This document shows, in pieces, positions 28,377 through 36,623 of a stretch of DNA of 64,000 nt; the first letter of the stretch is position 1, and every line of letters starts with the position of its first letter. The stretch lies in NCBI GenBank assembly GCA_947175195.1, contig CAMWLQ010000001.1, positions 62,001-126,000 on the forward strand. The letters are read 5' to 3'. The notes under the pieces are model-generated. The model worked only from the letters and a program-made list of their open reading frames with translations, did no database searches and was not told where the DNA came from. Both the position numbers and the translations under genes were made by a program. Source of the DNA: an uncultured Clostridia bacterium (GTDB lineage Bacteria > Bacillota > Clostridia > Christensenellales > Pumilibacteraceae).

Positions 28377-28414
28377 AAAAGACATAATAAATATGTTTGA
28401 GAATTGCGATGATT

Positions 28415-28430
28415 AAACTTTCTTGCAAAC
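28415..28430 (-). promoter_or_regulatory. Anti-terminator segment of the ABC-F leader
   Basis: GTTTGCAAGAAAGTTT can pair with TTTCTTGC inside the uORF or, if that is covered by a ribosome, with AAACTTTCT in the terminator hairpin. Confidence 0.75.
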
Positions 28431-28479
28431 ACGCAAGCCAAAACAAACATATATGCTCGTTTGACCTACGTTATATAAG

Positions 28480-28500
28480 TTAGCAAGAAACTTTCTTCAC
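28480..28500 (-). CDS. Six-codon leader peptide (uORF) of the ABC-F gene
   Basis: GTG start, peptide MKKVSC, TAA stop, with the ribosome-binding site GAGGTG at 28505-28510. It overlaps leader segment 1 (GAAAGTTTCTTGC). Ribosome stalling here would free the anti-terminator. Inference by analogy to vmlR/lsa-type leaders. Confidence 0.75.
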   Translation of the reverse strand: MKKVSC

Positions 28501-28527
28501 TTCGCACCTCAAAGTTTTGTTATAATC

Positions 28528-28556
28528 AGTTTACCACACCGCACGGTAAATGTCAA
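28528..28556 (-). promoter_or_regulatory. Promoter of the ABC-F gene
   Basis: TTGACA (complement of 28551-28556), 17-bp spacer, TAAACT (complement of 28528-28533). It overlaps the stop codon of the P-type ATPase gene. Confidence 0.65.
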
Positions 28557-30475
28557 GCGGTAGCTTTAGGTTGTTTAACGTACTTGGAATTAACGCGAAT
28601 GGCGTTGAGTATGGCAAGCACCGCCACGCCTACGTCGCCGAACACCGCCACCCACATATTGGTTATGCCGAATGCCGACAGTATGAGTATTGCGAGCTTA
28701 ACGATAAGCGAAAACCAAATATTTTCCAGCACTATCGCCATTGTCTTTTTGGCAATGCGTTTGGCAAGCGATAAGCCTTTCAGGTCGTCCTTCATAAGCA
28801 CTATATCGGACGCCTCGATTGCCGCGTCGCTGCCCACGCCGCCCATAGCAATTCCTATATCCGAGCGCATAAGCACGGGCGCGTCGTTTATGCCGTCGCC
28901 CACAAAGCACAGCACGTCGCCCTGCTTTTTTTGCCCGAGCATGCTCTCCACCTGCTCCACTTTGTTTTGCGGCAGCAGCGACGCCTTGTAGCCCGTAAGC
29001 CCGATTTGGTTTGCCACGCTTGCGGCTATCGCCTCGTTGTCGCCCGTCAGCATTACCGTTTTGCAGCCCATACCGTTAAGCTCGGCGATAACCTGCTTGG
29101 ATTCCTCTTTTATCTCGTCGGCTATTAGCAGCGAGCCGACAAACTTGCCGTTGTGCGCTACGTAAACGACCGTGCCCAGTCCGTCCTCTTTTTCGTACTC
29201 GATATTGTTTTGCGCCATCAGCTTGTCGTTGCCGCACAAAATCGTGTCATCACCGCGGATTGCAACGACGCCCGCGCCGGCAACGTTAGTCAGCGTATAG
29301 CCGCCGTCCGCCTGCCCGCCGTAAGCGGACACAATAGAGCGCGCTATGGGATGATTGGAATTTTGCTCGGCGATAGCGGCAAGCCGCAAAATATTATCTC
29401 TGTCGCTTTCGGGCGAAACCTTGGTGACGGCAAAATTACCCTTTGTCAACGTGCCCGTCTTATCGAACACAAACGTGTTGGCTTTGTTGAACTTTTCGAG
29501 GTAGTTGGAGCCCTTGACCAAAATGCCGTACCGCGACGCCGCGCCGATACCCGCAAAGAATGACAGCGGTATGGATATGACAAGCGCGCACGGGCAGGAC
29601 ACTACCAAAAAGCTGAGCGCGCGGTATACCCACGTAGACCAGTCGGAGGTAACTGCGCCAGGGATTACCGCAAGGAGCAACGCCACAATAACAACTGCGG
29701 GCGTGTAGTACTTGGCGAACTTGGTAATAAAGTTTTCCGCCTTGGATTTTTGAGAGGACGCGTTTTCCACAAGGTTGAGAATTTTGGACACTGTGCTGTC
29801 GTAAAACACCTTTGTCACGCGCACCTCTATTTGTGACGTGAGGTTTACGCAACCGCTTATTACCTCGCCGTCCTCGGCTACGTCGCGCGGCAACGATTCG
29901 CCCGTGAGCGCCTTTGTATCGAGCGTGGTAGCGCCATTTACCACAACGCCGTCCAGCGGCACCTTTTCGCCGGGATTGATCACTATAATATCGCCGACGT
30001 TCACATCGGACGGGTCAACCGTTTCCACGCTTTCGCCGCGCCTAACGTTGGCGTAATCGGGACGAATATCCATAAGCGAGGAAATGGACTTGCGCGACTT
30101 ACCCGTAGCGTACGACTGGAACCACTCGCCTACCTGATAGAACAACAGCACGGCGCACGCCTCGTCAAAGCCCTCAATTTCCAGTCCCGCAACGCCGCGG
30201 TAGATTGCCAAAGCAAACGCGCCCAATGTCGCAACGCACATAAGAAAGTTTTCGTCAAAGATCTGTCCGTGCGCAATGTTGCGAGCCGCTTTCCACAGCA
30301 CGTCGTAGCCTATTACTATGTACACGGCTAAGTACAGCCCGAACGGGAACAGCCAGCCGTATTTACCGCCGAACACGCCGTCCAGCGCAATCACCTTGTC
30401 GGTAATGAATATCGCAAGAAAAACCGCCAGCGCAACGAGTATGCGTATTAAATTCTTTTTTTGCCGTCGTGTCAT
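28553..30475 (-). CDS. Heavy-metal P1B-type ATPase (Zn/Cd/Pb type)
   Basis: 640 residues from the ATG at 30475 (GGAG upstream). A frame beginning at 30532 would read through the interspersed repeat and is not used. The membrane CPC motif (SCPCALVIS) is near residue 293, the phosphorylation site DKTGTLTKG near 337, the HP motif in SNHPIARSI, and GDGINDAPVL near the end. It has no N-terminal metal-binding domain; a separate 72-residue HMA protein is encoded just upstream. With the ArsR/SmtB regulator it forms a cad/znt-type export operon. The exact metal is inference. Confidence 0.93.
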   Translation of the reverse strand: MTRRQKKNLIRILVALAVFLAIFITDKVIALDGVFGGKYGWLFPFGLYLAVYIVIGYDVLWKAARNIAHGQIFDENFLMCVATLGAFALAIYRGVAGLEIEGFDEACAVLLFYQVGEWFQSYATGKSRKSISSLMDIRPDYANVRRGESVETVDPSDVNVGDIIVINPGEKVPLDGVVVNGATTLDTKALTGESLPRDVAEDGEVISGCVNLTSQIEVRVTKVFYDSTVSKILNLVENASSQKSKAENFITKFAKYYTPAVVIVALLLAVIPGAVTSDWSTWVYRALSFLVVSCPCALVISIPLSFFAGIGAASRYGILVKGSNYLEKFNKANTFVFDKTGTLTKGNFAVTKVSPESDRDNILRLAAIAEQNSNHPIARSIVSAYGGQADGGYTLTNVAGAGVVAIRGDDTILCGNDKLMAQNNIEYEKEDGLGTVVYVAHNGKFVGSLLIADEIKEESKQVIAELNGMGCKTVMLTGDNEAIAASVANQIGLTGYKASLLPQNKVEQVESMLGQKKQGDVLCFVGDGINDAPVLMRSDIGIAMGGVGSDAAIEASDIVLMKDDLKGLSLAKRIAKKTMAIVLENIWFSLIVKLAILILSAFGITNMWVAVFGDVGVAVLAILNAIRVNSKYVKQPKATA

Positions 30476-30503
30476 AACGAACTCCAAATAAATTTTAAAG
30501 GAT

Positions 30504-30597
30504 GAGATTCCTCGCGTTGCTCGGAATGACAAAAGAAATTTATTGTCGGTATAACAAATAATATTTTGTCATCCCGAATGCAGTGAGGGATCTCAAC
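30504..30597. repeat. Interspersed inverted repeat, copy 2
   Basis: Arms GAGATTCCTC...GGAATGACAAAA and its diverged complement TTTTGTCATCCCGA...GATCTC flank about 35 bp. Same family as 17048-17150. Confidence 0.8.
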
Positions 30598-30615
30598 CTC
30601 ATTTAAAACTCCGAA

Positions 30616-30834
30616 TTAAAGTATAATCCTGCAATCGGGCTCGATTTTTTTGCAAACCTTAACGGCTTGTTTGATTATGCCGTCAATCTTGCTTTCGTCC
30701 GCCTCTATGGTCAAACGCTGTGTCATAAAGCTGACGTCGGCGGAAGTCACGCCGTCTATTTTGGCAATCGCCCGCTCCATCTTAGCGGCGCAGTTGGCGC
30801 AATCCAAATCTTCTAATCTGTAAACCTTTTTCAT
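30616..30834 (-). CDS. HMA-domain metal-binding protein
   Basis: 72 residues, a single heavy-metal-associated domain. The site is CANC within LEDLDCANCAAKMERAI, the form typical of zinc/cadmium ATPase N-termini (DCxxC preceded by D). It looks like the detached metal-binding domain of the ATPase encoded 141 nt downstream. It would pass metal to the pump. Its own operator-like repeats lie in the gap to the regulator gene. Confidence 0.9.
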   Translation of the reverse strand: MKKVYRLEDLDCANCAAKMERAIAKIDGVTSADVSFMTQRLTIEADESKIDGIIKQAVKVCKKIEPDCRIIL

Positions 30835-30844
30835 AATAACCCTC

Positions 30845-30905
30845 CATAGGTTGTTTTTAATAGATTGTTGAACATTTTAATTATTGAGTAATTGTTCAAC
30901 TGTTG
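30845..30905 (-). promoter_or_regulatory. Possible second metal-regulator operator
   Basis: Minus-strand TTGAACA...TGTTCAA inverted copies match the TTGAAC half-sites found at the regulator promoter. It lies between the regulator terminator and the HMA gene. Confidence 0.5.
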
Positions 30906-30911
30906 TCCCTT

Positions 30912-30932
30912 AAAAAACAGGTTTTACCCTGT
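30912..30932 (-). terminator. Weak terminator after the metal regulator gene
   Basis: ACAGG / GTAAAA / CCTGT then six T on the minus strand. The 5-bp stem suggests partial read-through to the HMA gene. Confidence 0.5.
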
Positions 30933-30944
30933 CAGTTAAGTTAT

Positions 30945-31289
30945 TTACTTTTCCTCATTGACGTGGGTCAAGCCGTATTCCAAAATCTTGGTTACGTGAT
31001 CGTCGTCAAGCGAGTATTTGACTTCCTTCCCCTCTTTGGTGCCCTTAACGAGCTTTGCCGCTCTAAGCACGCGCAGCTGGTGGGAAACCGCCGAAATGCT
31101 CATTTCCAAAACGTCCGCTATCTCGCCCACGTACAAGTCGCGTATTTGCAAGCATTGCAGTATCTTGGCGCGAGTGGGGTCGCCGAACATTTTAAACAGC
31201 TCGGCAAGGTCGTATATAACGTCCTCGCTCGGCAGCATACCCCTAAGCGCCGCCGCCGAATCCGTATTTATTTTGCCGCCGTCCGCCAT
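30945..31289 (-). CDS. ArsR/SmtB-family metalloregulator
   Basis: 114 residues. The winged-helix core (DLYVGEIADVLEMSISAVSH, LRVLRAAKLV) is typical. The C-terminal helix carries D-D-H and H-x-x-E (DDHVTKILEYGLTHVNEE), the alpha-5 zinc site of SmtB/CzrA-type sensors. The CADC-like alpha-3 ELCVCD cysteines are absent (it reads DLYVGE), so zinc or cobalt sensing through alpha-5 is more likely than lead or cadmium. It starts the metal operon and is placed to repress its own promoter. Confidence 0.92.
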   Translation of the reverse strand: MADGGKINTDSAAALRGMLPSEDVIYDLAELFKMFGDPTRAKILQCLQIRDLYVGEIADVLEMSISAVSHQLRVLRAAKLVKGTKEGKEVKYSLDDDHVTKILEYGLTHVNEEK

Positions 31290-31304
31290 TTCGACCTCCG
31301 ATAC

Positions 31305-31361
31305 TTGAACGTTTCTTCAACTGTTCAATAGTATTATATACAATACAACTGTGTTTGTCAA
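31305..31361 (-). promoter_or_regulatory. Consensus promoter with operator of the metal operon
   Basis: TTGACA (complement of 31356-31361), 17 bp, TATAAT (complement of 31333-31338). The inverted repeat TTGAACGTTTCTTCAA (31305-31320) lies around the predicted start of transcription, where a SmtB-type repressor would block it. Confidence 0.8.
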
Positions 31362-31379
31362 CAGTTTTTTACAAAATTT

Positions 31380-31937
31380 TTAAAAATTTTTTTGCAGCTC
31401 TCTTTTAAGGTTAATATAACACTGATTGCAAATCTCACAGTCGCGCAACGCCCTGTGAGCGCCGTGCGTAGGTATACCGTAATACTCGGCAATAGTCGTT
31501 TGCTTATGATTGGACAGGTGCGGCAAGGCTTTGCGCGCAAGGCGGAGCGTGTCCACAAAATCGTTGTCCAGCACAAGCCCGTTGTGCAGCCACAGCTTGT
31601 CGTACAAAAAGTTGACGTCAAAGTTGACGTTGTGCCCGATAATAATATCCTTGCCGACAAAGTCGTAAAACCGCCCCAAAACGTCCGCCGCCTCGGGCGC
31701 GTCCTTAACCATATCATTAGTAATACCCGTAAGATTGGTTATAAACCACCCTATCGGCTCGGTGGGCTTGATGAGCGACGAAAAGCTATCGGTCACCACG
31801 TAGTCGCGGCACTTAATCGCCGACACCTCTATAATCTCGCACACGCCCGAGCTCAGTCCGTTTGTTTCTATGTCTACCACGGTGTAGTCGGGCGGGAACG
31901 CGAATAGGCTTTGCCCCTTAAATTTCCGCTGTTCCAT
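31380..31937 (-). CDS. DnaQ-like 3'-5' exonuclease
   Basis: 185 residues from MEQRKFKG; an upstream ATG adds nine codons. The DEDDh motifs are visible: DIETNG (ExoI), HNVNFDVNF (ExoII) and HRALRDCEI (ExoIII, with the catalytic H). This matches the epsilon-like exonuclease family, stand-alone and without polymerase. It overlaps the MATE gene end by 20 nt. A role in proofreading or RNA/DNA trimming cannot be separated from sequence. Confidence 0.88.
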   Translation of the reverse strand: MEQRKFKGQSLFAFPPDYTVVDIETNGLSSGVCEIIEVSAIKCRDYVVTDSFSSLIKPTEPIGWFITNLTGITNDMVKDAPEAADVLGRFYDFVGKDIIIGHNVNFDVNFLYDKLWLHNGLVLDNDFVDTLRLARKALPHLSNHKQTTIAEYYGIPTHGAHRALRDCEICNQCYINLKRELQKNF

Positions 31938-33405
31938 CCGCAACCTCGTCGGCATTTGCCGCACATTCCGCGACCTCGGCGTTGTCGACGCATTCGGTAT
32001 TTTCGGTTTTTTGCTCGCCTTGCTTTTTTGCGTAGAAACCCGCCTTGTAGCAAATTACGTAATAGCTGATCAGCAAGGCAAGTCCTGTCACCACCCACGA
32101 AATGGGATAGACTATCAACAGCAGCCAGTAAAATTTGTACGCCGCATAAACGGTGTAAATCCACACTATACGCAGCAAACACGAGCCGATGACTGTAAAC
32201 ACCGCGGGCAGCATAGATCGTCCCATACCGCGCAGCGCGCCGCCCGCTATCTCGTACAGGCATGGCAGCATAGAGCCCGTAAGCACGCACCACATTCGCA
32301 TAATACCGAACTCGATTGCCACCTTGTCGTTGGTGTAAATGCGAATAAACGCGTCCGCACCAAGAGTGAACACCGCGCACAGCACAGTAGATATTATAAG
32401 CGACGCAAGCATGTTAATCTTGAACACTTTTTTACAACGCTCGTACTCGCCCGCCGCATAGTTTTGCCCGAAGAAGGTTACCGTAGACGAGGCAAACCCG
32501 TTGACGAAAAAGTATACGTAATACTCAAAGTTGACGGCGTCGCCGTTGCCCGCCACCGCGCTCGACCCGAAAGCATTGACCGCCGATTGGATAAGCACGT
32601 TAGCAATAGAAAACACAACGCCTTGCAAGCCCGCGGGCAAACCGATAACTACTATGCGCTTTATGTACTGCTTGCGTATGCGCGAGGTCCGACGAATCTT
32701 GAACAATCCGTCTTTCATAATAAATACCATTACAAGAACGGCGGAGGCGACGTTGCAAATAACGGTTGCAAGCGCCACGCCGGCAACGCTCATTTTGCAC
32801 GCCGCAACAAACAGCACGTTCAGCCCGATATTAAGCACGCCCGTCACCAAAAGAATAAACAGCGCCTTTTTGGTATCGCCCACTCCGCGCAGCACCGCCG
32901 CCCCGAAATTGTAAATCATAAGAAACGGCATGCCTATAAAGTAAATGCGCAAATACTCGGTAGCCAGCGGCAGCGTATCGGTCGGCGTGTCCATCAGCTT
33001 AAGCAGAGACGCGGAAACGCCTATGCCGAGCCCGAGCAGCACAACGCCGCTTACCGTAGCAATAATCAACGACGTAAGCAACACGCTGTGCAGGTCGTCC
33101 GTTTGCTTTTTGCCGACGTATTCGGCTATCACGACGGTAACGCCGACGGACATGCCCGAGAATAAGTTTATAAGAAGATTAACCAGCGCGCCGTTGCTGT
33201 TGACCGCGCTTTGCGCAACGCTGCCCTCAAACCAACCGATTACCGCCATATCCGCCGAGGTAAACAGCTGTTGCAGTATTCCGCACAAAGCAAGCGGCAA
33301 CGCAAAAATAAGGATATTTTTCAGCATCGGACCGTGCAGCATATCCATTTGCTTGCGCTTGTTGCGTTCAATGTTATCGGGGTTGATTTGCTCTGTATTA
33401 TCCAC
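31918..33405 (-). CDS. MATE-family efflux transporter
   Basis: 495 residues with 12 membrane segments in two similar halves. The family patterns are clear: LPLALCGILQQLFTSADMAVIGWF near the N-terminus, GVGDTKKALFILL in the middle, and LRGMGRSMLPAVFTVIGSC in the second half. MATE pumps use Na+ or H+ gradients to expel drugs or metabolites. An acidic soluble tail of about 35 residues follows the last segment. It overlaps the exonuclease gene downstream. Confidence 0.93.
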   Translation of the reverse strand: MDNTEQINPDNIERNKRKQMDMLHGPMLKNILIFALPLALCGILQQLFTSADMAVIGWFEGSVAQSAVNSNGALVNLLINLFSGMSVGVTVVIAEYVGKKQTDDLHSVLLTSLIIATVSGVVLLGLGIGVSASLLKLMDTPTDTLPLATEYLRIYFIGMPFLMIYNFGAAVLRGVGDTKKALFILLVTGVLNIGLNVLFVAACKMSVAGVALATVICNVASAVLVMVFIMKDGLFKIRRTSRIRKQYIKRIVVIGLPAGLQGVVFSIANVLIQSAVNAFGSSAVAGNGDAVNFEYYVYFFVNGFASSTVTFFGQNYAAGEYERCKKVFKINMLASLIISTVLCAVFTLGADAFIRIYTNDKVAIEFGIMRMWCVLTGSMLPCLYEIAGGALRGMGRSMLPAVFTVIGSCLLRIVWIYTVYAAYKFYWLLLIVYPISWVVTGLALLISYYVICYKAGFYAKKQGEQKTENTECVDNAEVAECAANADEVADGTAEI

Positions 33406-33481
33406 TTAAAAAAGCATAACACTCCCGCAATAAAATGTCAAACCTTTGCCAAAGCAATTCGACGTAAACCGCAAAAATCTA

Positions 33482-33510
33482 TTGACAAAAAGGTAGATAT
33501 GTGCTATAAA
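33482..33510 (+). promoter_or_regulatory. Promoter of the rubrerythrin gene
   Basis: TTGACA 33482-33487, 17-bp spacer, TATAAA 33505-33510. Confidence 0.85.
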
Positions 33511-33551
33511 ATGTTTAACAAAAAATTTCTTACAAAAGGAGTTAATTAATC

Positions 33552-34076
33552 ATGAAAAGATGCGCAGTTTGCGGAGAGATCGTAGAGGACGGCGTTGACG
33601 TTTGCCCCGTATGCAAGGCGAAAAAGTTCGTGCCCGTAACCGAAACCAATTACGCTTGCGAACACCATGTCGGCGACGGCAAGGTTGAGGACAAGGAAGT
33701 CACCGAGGGACTTAAAGCCAACTTTATGGGCGAATGCACCGAGGTAGGTATGTACCTTGCAATGGCACGCGTTGCCGAGCGCGAGGGCTATCCCGAAATC
33801 GCCGAGGCTTACAAACGCTACGCCTACGAAGAGGCGGAGCATGCAAGCAAGTTTGCCGAGCTTTTGGGCGAGGTAGTAACCAATTCCACCAAAAAGAATC
33901 TCGAGCTCCGTGCCGCTGCCGAGGCGGGCGCTTGCGAAGGCAAGCTTATGCTTGCAAAGCGCGCCAAAGAGCTTGGCTACGACGCTATCCACGACACCGT
34001 GCACGAAATGGCAAAGGACGAGGCTCGTCACGGCGCAGGCTTTGCGGGAATGCTCAAACGCTATTTCGGCAAATAA
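33552..34076 (+). CDS. Reverse-type rubrerythrin (peroxidase)
   Basis: 174 residues. The rubredoxin-like iron site is at the N-terminus (C4-x-x-C7 and CPVC), ahead of the ferritin-like four-helix domain with E-x-x-H motifs ([18 protein letters not shown]). This domain order is that of the reverse rubrerythrins of anaerobic Clostridia, which reduce hydrogen peroxide with electrons from NADH via rubredoxin-type carriers. Single gene with a strong promoter and AGGAG site, suggesting high expression. It supports an anaerobic lifestyle. Confidence 0.94.
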   Translation: MKRCAVCGEIVEDGVDVCPVCKAKKFVPVTETNYACEHHVGDGKVEDKEVTEGLKANFMGECTEVGMYLAMARVAEREGYPEIAEAYKRYAYEEAEHASKFAELLGEVVTNSTKKNLELRAAAEAGACEGKLMLAKRAKELGYDAIHDTVHEMAKDEARHGAGFAGMLKRYFGK

Positions 34077-34196
34077 CCAACCAAATGTTGGACGATTGTC
34101 GTGTGTGTACTTGCATAAGTTATTAAGCGTTACACCCGAATAATTGCCGACACGCGTAAGCCGTTGGGCGTTTCACCCGAATAATTGCAACAAAAC

Positions 34197-34226
34197 AAAA
34201 AGGATAGGCACTCGCCTATCCTTTTT
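34197..34226. terminator. Strong bidirectional terminator
   Basis: AAAAAGGATAGGC / ACTC / GCCTATCCTTTTT between the rubrerythrin gene and the toxin gene, which converge. Confidence 0.92.
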
Positions 34227-34561
34227 CATTGCTGTTTTACTTCAAGCTTGGTAAAGTCGATTTTGCAATATAAAAATCTTAAGATATTTATTTGCCCACT
34301 CGCCTCTTTAACCTCGTAAATCAAGCAATAGTTATTTACGTATGTATGCCGTATATTTTCGTCCGTCATCAAAAATATCTTACAGTCGGGCATAGAAAAC
34401 GGAAACGCAACAATGTTATCTATCGTATGCCCAATTTCTTCTAACAAGTCCAATGCAGCTTTCGTATTACAAAGATTGGTAGATATATAGTTCAACGCAC
34501 TGTCAATATCTTGCTCGGCTAACGGCGTAATATAATACTTATATTTATTCGCGCCGTCCAT
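34226..34561 (-). CDS. RelE/ParE-family toxin
   Basis: 111 residues. The N-terminal strand-helix pattern (YKYYITPLAEQDIDSALNYI) and the C-terminal strands (HTYVNNYCLIYEV, INILRFLYCK) are those of ParE/RelE toxins. It overlaps the antitoxin gene by 17 nt, the usual order with antitoxin first. Target could be gyrase (ParE-like) or ribosome-bound mRNA (RelE-like); the sequence leans to ParE. Slightly AT-rich. Confidence 0.88.
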   Translation of the reverse strand: MDGANKYKYYITPLAEQDIDSALNYISTNLCNTKAALDLLEEIGHTIDNIVAFPFSMPDCKIFLMTDENIRHTYVNNYCLIYEVKEASGQINILRFLYCKIDFTKLEVKQQ

Positions 34562-34811
34562 ATTTCTCTTTTAACTCCGCTAAAACGGTTTGCCCGTCAA
34601 GCAACTCCCCGCTATCCGCCTGCGCCTTTGCCTCGCAAATCTTGTTATACATATCAACCTTGGCAAGCTGCTGCTCGTACGTTGCAACGCTCATCACAAC
34701 CAAATCGCCGTAACCGTTTTTAGTAACGAATATCGGCTCATCGGTCGCGTTGCACATTGCGGAAAGCTTTGTGGTATCGCGTAAATCTCTTATAGGTATT
34801 ATTTGCGGCAT
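34545..34811 (-). CDS. Phd/YefM-family antitoxin
   Basis: 88 residues. The N-terminal DNA-binding half reads MPQIIPIRDLRDTTKLS and continues with EPIFVTKNGYGDLVVMSVATYE, the typical Phd fold sequence. The C-terminal third is charged and should wrap the toxin. It autoregulates in known systems; the palindrome GTAGCATAATTATGCCAC sits in its promoter spacer. Confidence 0.92.
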   Translation of the reverse strand: MPQIIPIRDLRDTTKLSAMCNATDEPIFVTKNGYGDLVVMSVATYEQQLAKVDMYNKICEAKAQADSGELLDGQTVLAELKEKYGRRE

Positions 34812-34838
34812 ATCACCCTCCTCATCATAATATGCACT

Positions 34839-34867
34839 ATTGTAGCATAATTATGCCACAATGTCAA
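34839..34867 (-). promoter_or_regulatory. Toxin-antitoxin promoter with operator in the spacer
   Basis: TTGACA (complement of 34862-34867), 17 bp, TACAAT (complement of 34839-34844). The imperfect palindrome TGTAGCATAATTATGCCACA (34841-34860) fills the spacer. Confidence 0.85.
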
Positions 34868-34880
34868 TAACTTTTAACAA

Positions 34881-34914
34881 TAAAAATGGACGGCCCGAAC
34901 AATCGAGCCGCCCA
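34881..34914 (-). terminator. Terminator after the SHOCT-domain gene
   Basis: GGGCGGC and GCCGTCC arms with one mismatch, followed by TTTTTA on the minus strand. Confidence 0.6.
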
Positions 34915-34935
34915 ATAATATTGGTTAATCCATTC

Positions 34936-35859
34936 CTAAATACTGTTTATAATATCCTCGCGCTTTTTGTCATACTCCTCTTGAGTGATCAATCCTTTGT
35001 CGAGAAGGTCTTTTATTTTTTTCAGCTTTTCGTCTACGGGAGTGGAGTCGGCGGTGTCGGCGACGGTATCGTCTATATCGTCGACATCGTCATTGTCCTG
35101 CGCGGGCGCGGCATTGGCGACTTGTCTTGCATGGATCAAGTTTCTCCTGTCCGTGCGCCTAAACACAACGTTAGGGAATACGCCGATTATTACCGCTATA
35201 GCGAGCAATGCCCACGTCCACTTGTTTGTAAGGAGAAATGCCGTACTGCTGAATTCCACACCCTTTGTGGTAATGGTTATTGCGGTGAGTACAAGGCAAA
35301 CGAAAAAGTCTACAAACAGCTGGGACACGCCCGCCATAACCTGATAGCCCAGCAGCGTTTTGCCGTACTTGATTATATTTTTGGCTATATACGACGCAAC
35401 TATAAACTGCAACGATACTATAATCGAAATACGAATAATGTTGAGCGAGTCCAAAATATCGACGAGCACCTCGTCGGTCGCACCGCTTATGCCCTTATTA
35501 ACAAGATCGATTATTTGCCATACGCACACAATCCACAGGACTACGCACACGCCGACCAATGCCAAAAACACTATGGCGACAATCTTATAGCGCTTATCCT
35601 TGAACGCCTCGAAAACGCGCACCCAGGGCAACGCAACCATTCCGCCCGCGCCTATAACTCCCAAGGAAAATATAATTCCGTTGGCGGCAGTGCCCAGTCG
35701 AAAGATATGGAATATTTCCAAAATCAAAAATATCGCGGCAACCAAAAACACCGTCGTCGCGATAATGCGAATCAGCTTGTACAGTTTGCCGTCGCCTGCC
35801 TTCGGCGCTATTGCCATATCGTCGTTACCGTATGAACTGTACCTGAACGAAAAACCCAT
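34936..35859 (-). CDS. Membrane protein with C-terminal SHOCT motif
   Basis: 307 residues. About six or seven membrane segments lie between residues 25 and 230. The last 35 residues (EKLKKIKDLLDKGLITQEEY, then DKKREDII) are a textbook SHOCT motif, a short helical tail thought to mediate oligomer or membrane association. A linker rich in Asp separates the two. No transporter signature is seen. Single gene between its own terminator and an AT-rich upstream gap. Function unknown. Confidence 0.85.
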   Translation of the reverse strand: MGFSFRYSSYGNDDMAIAPKAGDGKLYKLIRIIATTVFLVAAIFLILEIFHIFRLGTAANGIIFSLGVIGAGGMVALPWVRVFEAFKDKRYKIVAIVFLALVGVCVVLWIVCVWQIIDLVNKGISGATDEVLVDILDSLNIIRISIIVSLQFIVASYIAKNIIKYGKTLLGYQVMAGVSQLFVDFFVCLVLTAITITTKGVEFSSTAFLLTNKWTWALLAIAVIIGVFPNVVFRRTDRRNLIHARQVANAAPAQDNDDVDDIDDTVADTADSTPVDEKLKKIKDLLDKGLITQEEYDKKREDIINSI

Positions 35860-35964
35860 CTTTTTATTCCTTTTTATTTAAATTGAAAGCTAACCAAATT
35901 ATACAGTGATATTAGTTATTTGTCAATACCTTTTCCAAAATGCATGCCGATATAAATTAAACCG

Positions 35965-36456
35965 CTAAAAATCTATCTCGGTCACGTCGTCGGGCACGTA
36001 AATATCCAGCTCCTGCTCTACCGGCGCGTCGGTAATCTTTTCGGCGGGCATAATCAAATACTTAGCCTCGCCCTCCGCCAGCACCTCGCCGTCCATATTC
36101 ATTACGTAGCACTTAGCCGAGTACGCGCGGGACAGCTTTTGCGCGTAAACGCCCCTGCCCTTAAGCGGCACGTCGTACGGCACGGGCTTGCGGTACTTAA
36201 CGTTAATATCCATGGTAACGGCAATCTTGTCGGGACAGTCCGTCCACAGCACCCTGCCCGCCAATTCGTCTATCATAGTAGCAAGCATACCGCCGTGAAC
36301 GCGCCCGGGGTAGCTTTGGTGTTCGGAGCGGAACGTGAACAGCCCGCCCACCGAGCCGTCCTCCATATTGTAAAACTGCGCCCTTACGCCGGCGGTGTTT
36401 TCCATGCCGCAAATAAGGCACATATGCGAATTGTTTTGTTTGGAAACTACCTTCAT
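35965..36456 (-). CDS. PaaI-like hotdog-fold thioesterase
   Basis: 163 residues from the ATG at 36456 (GAGGA upstream); a longer frame to 36534 lacks a site. The N-terminus CLICGMENTAGVRAQF is the family's Cys-x-x-Cys-G-x-x-N pattern, and HGGMLATMIDELAG is the hotdog helix with the usual HGG. The YRKPVPYDVPLKGRG stretch follows. It should hydrolyse an acyl-CoA or acyl-ACP; the acyl group is unknown. The C-terminal tail is acidic. Confidence 0.87.
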   Translation of the reverse strand: MKVVSKQNNSHMCLICGMENTAGVRAQFYNMEDGSVGGLFTFRSEHQSYPGRVHGGMLATMIDELAGRVLWTDCPDKIAVTMDINVKYRKPVPYDVPLKGRGVYAQKLSRAYSAKCYVMNMDGEVLAEGEAKYLIMPAEKITDAPVEQELDIYVPDDVTEIDF

Positions 36457-36540
36457 ACTTTTATCCTCGCATAAAAATATGTACTGATTATAAACCCTGA
36501 CGGACTTTTTGTCAAACGCGGATATAGCGCACAAAAATTT

Positions 36541-36596
36541 TTCTAATCAATTTCTAATCTTTCTCATATTGATTTCTAAGAATTCCATGATATAAT
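36541..36596 (+). promoter_or_regulatory. Promoter with TCTAATC direct repeats
   Basis: TTCTAATC at 36541 and 36552 (11-bp period), with related copies at 36561 and 36574, lie just upstream of or overlap the -35 (TTGATT 36569-36574); TATAAT is at 36591-36596. Direct repeats at helical spacing fit an OmpR/PhoB-type regulator. Confidence 0.65.
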
Positions 36597-36623
36597 GACA
36601 GTGTAATAAACAAGGAGGCTATT

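Noticed and set aside
30476..30532. Longer N-terminus of the P-type ATPase (MSFRATRGISS)
   Set aside because: These codons come from the interspersed repeat arm; the ATG at 30475 has a proper ribosome-binding site.
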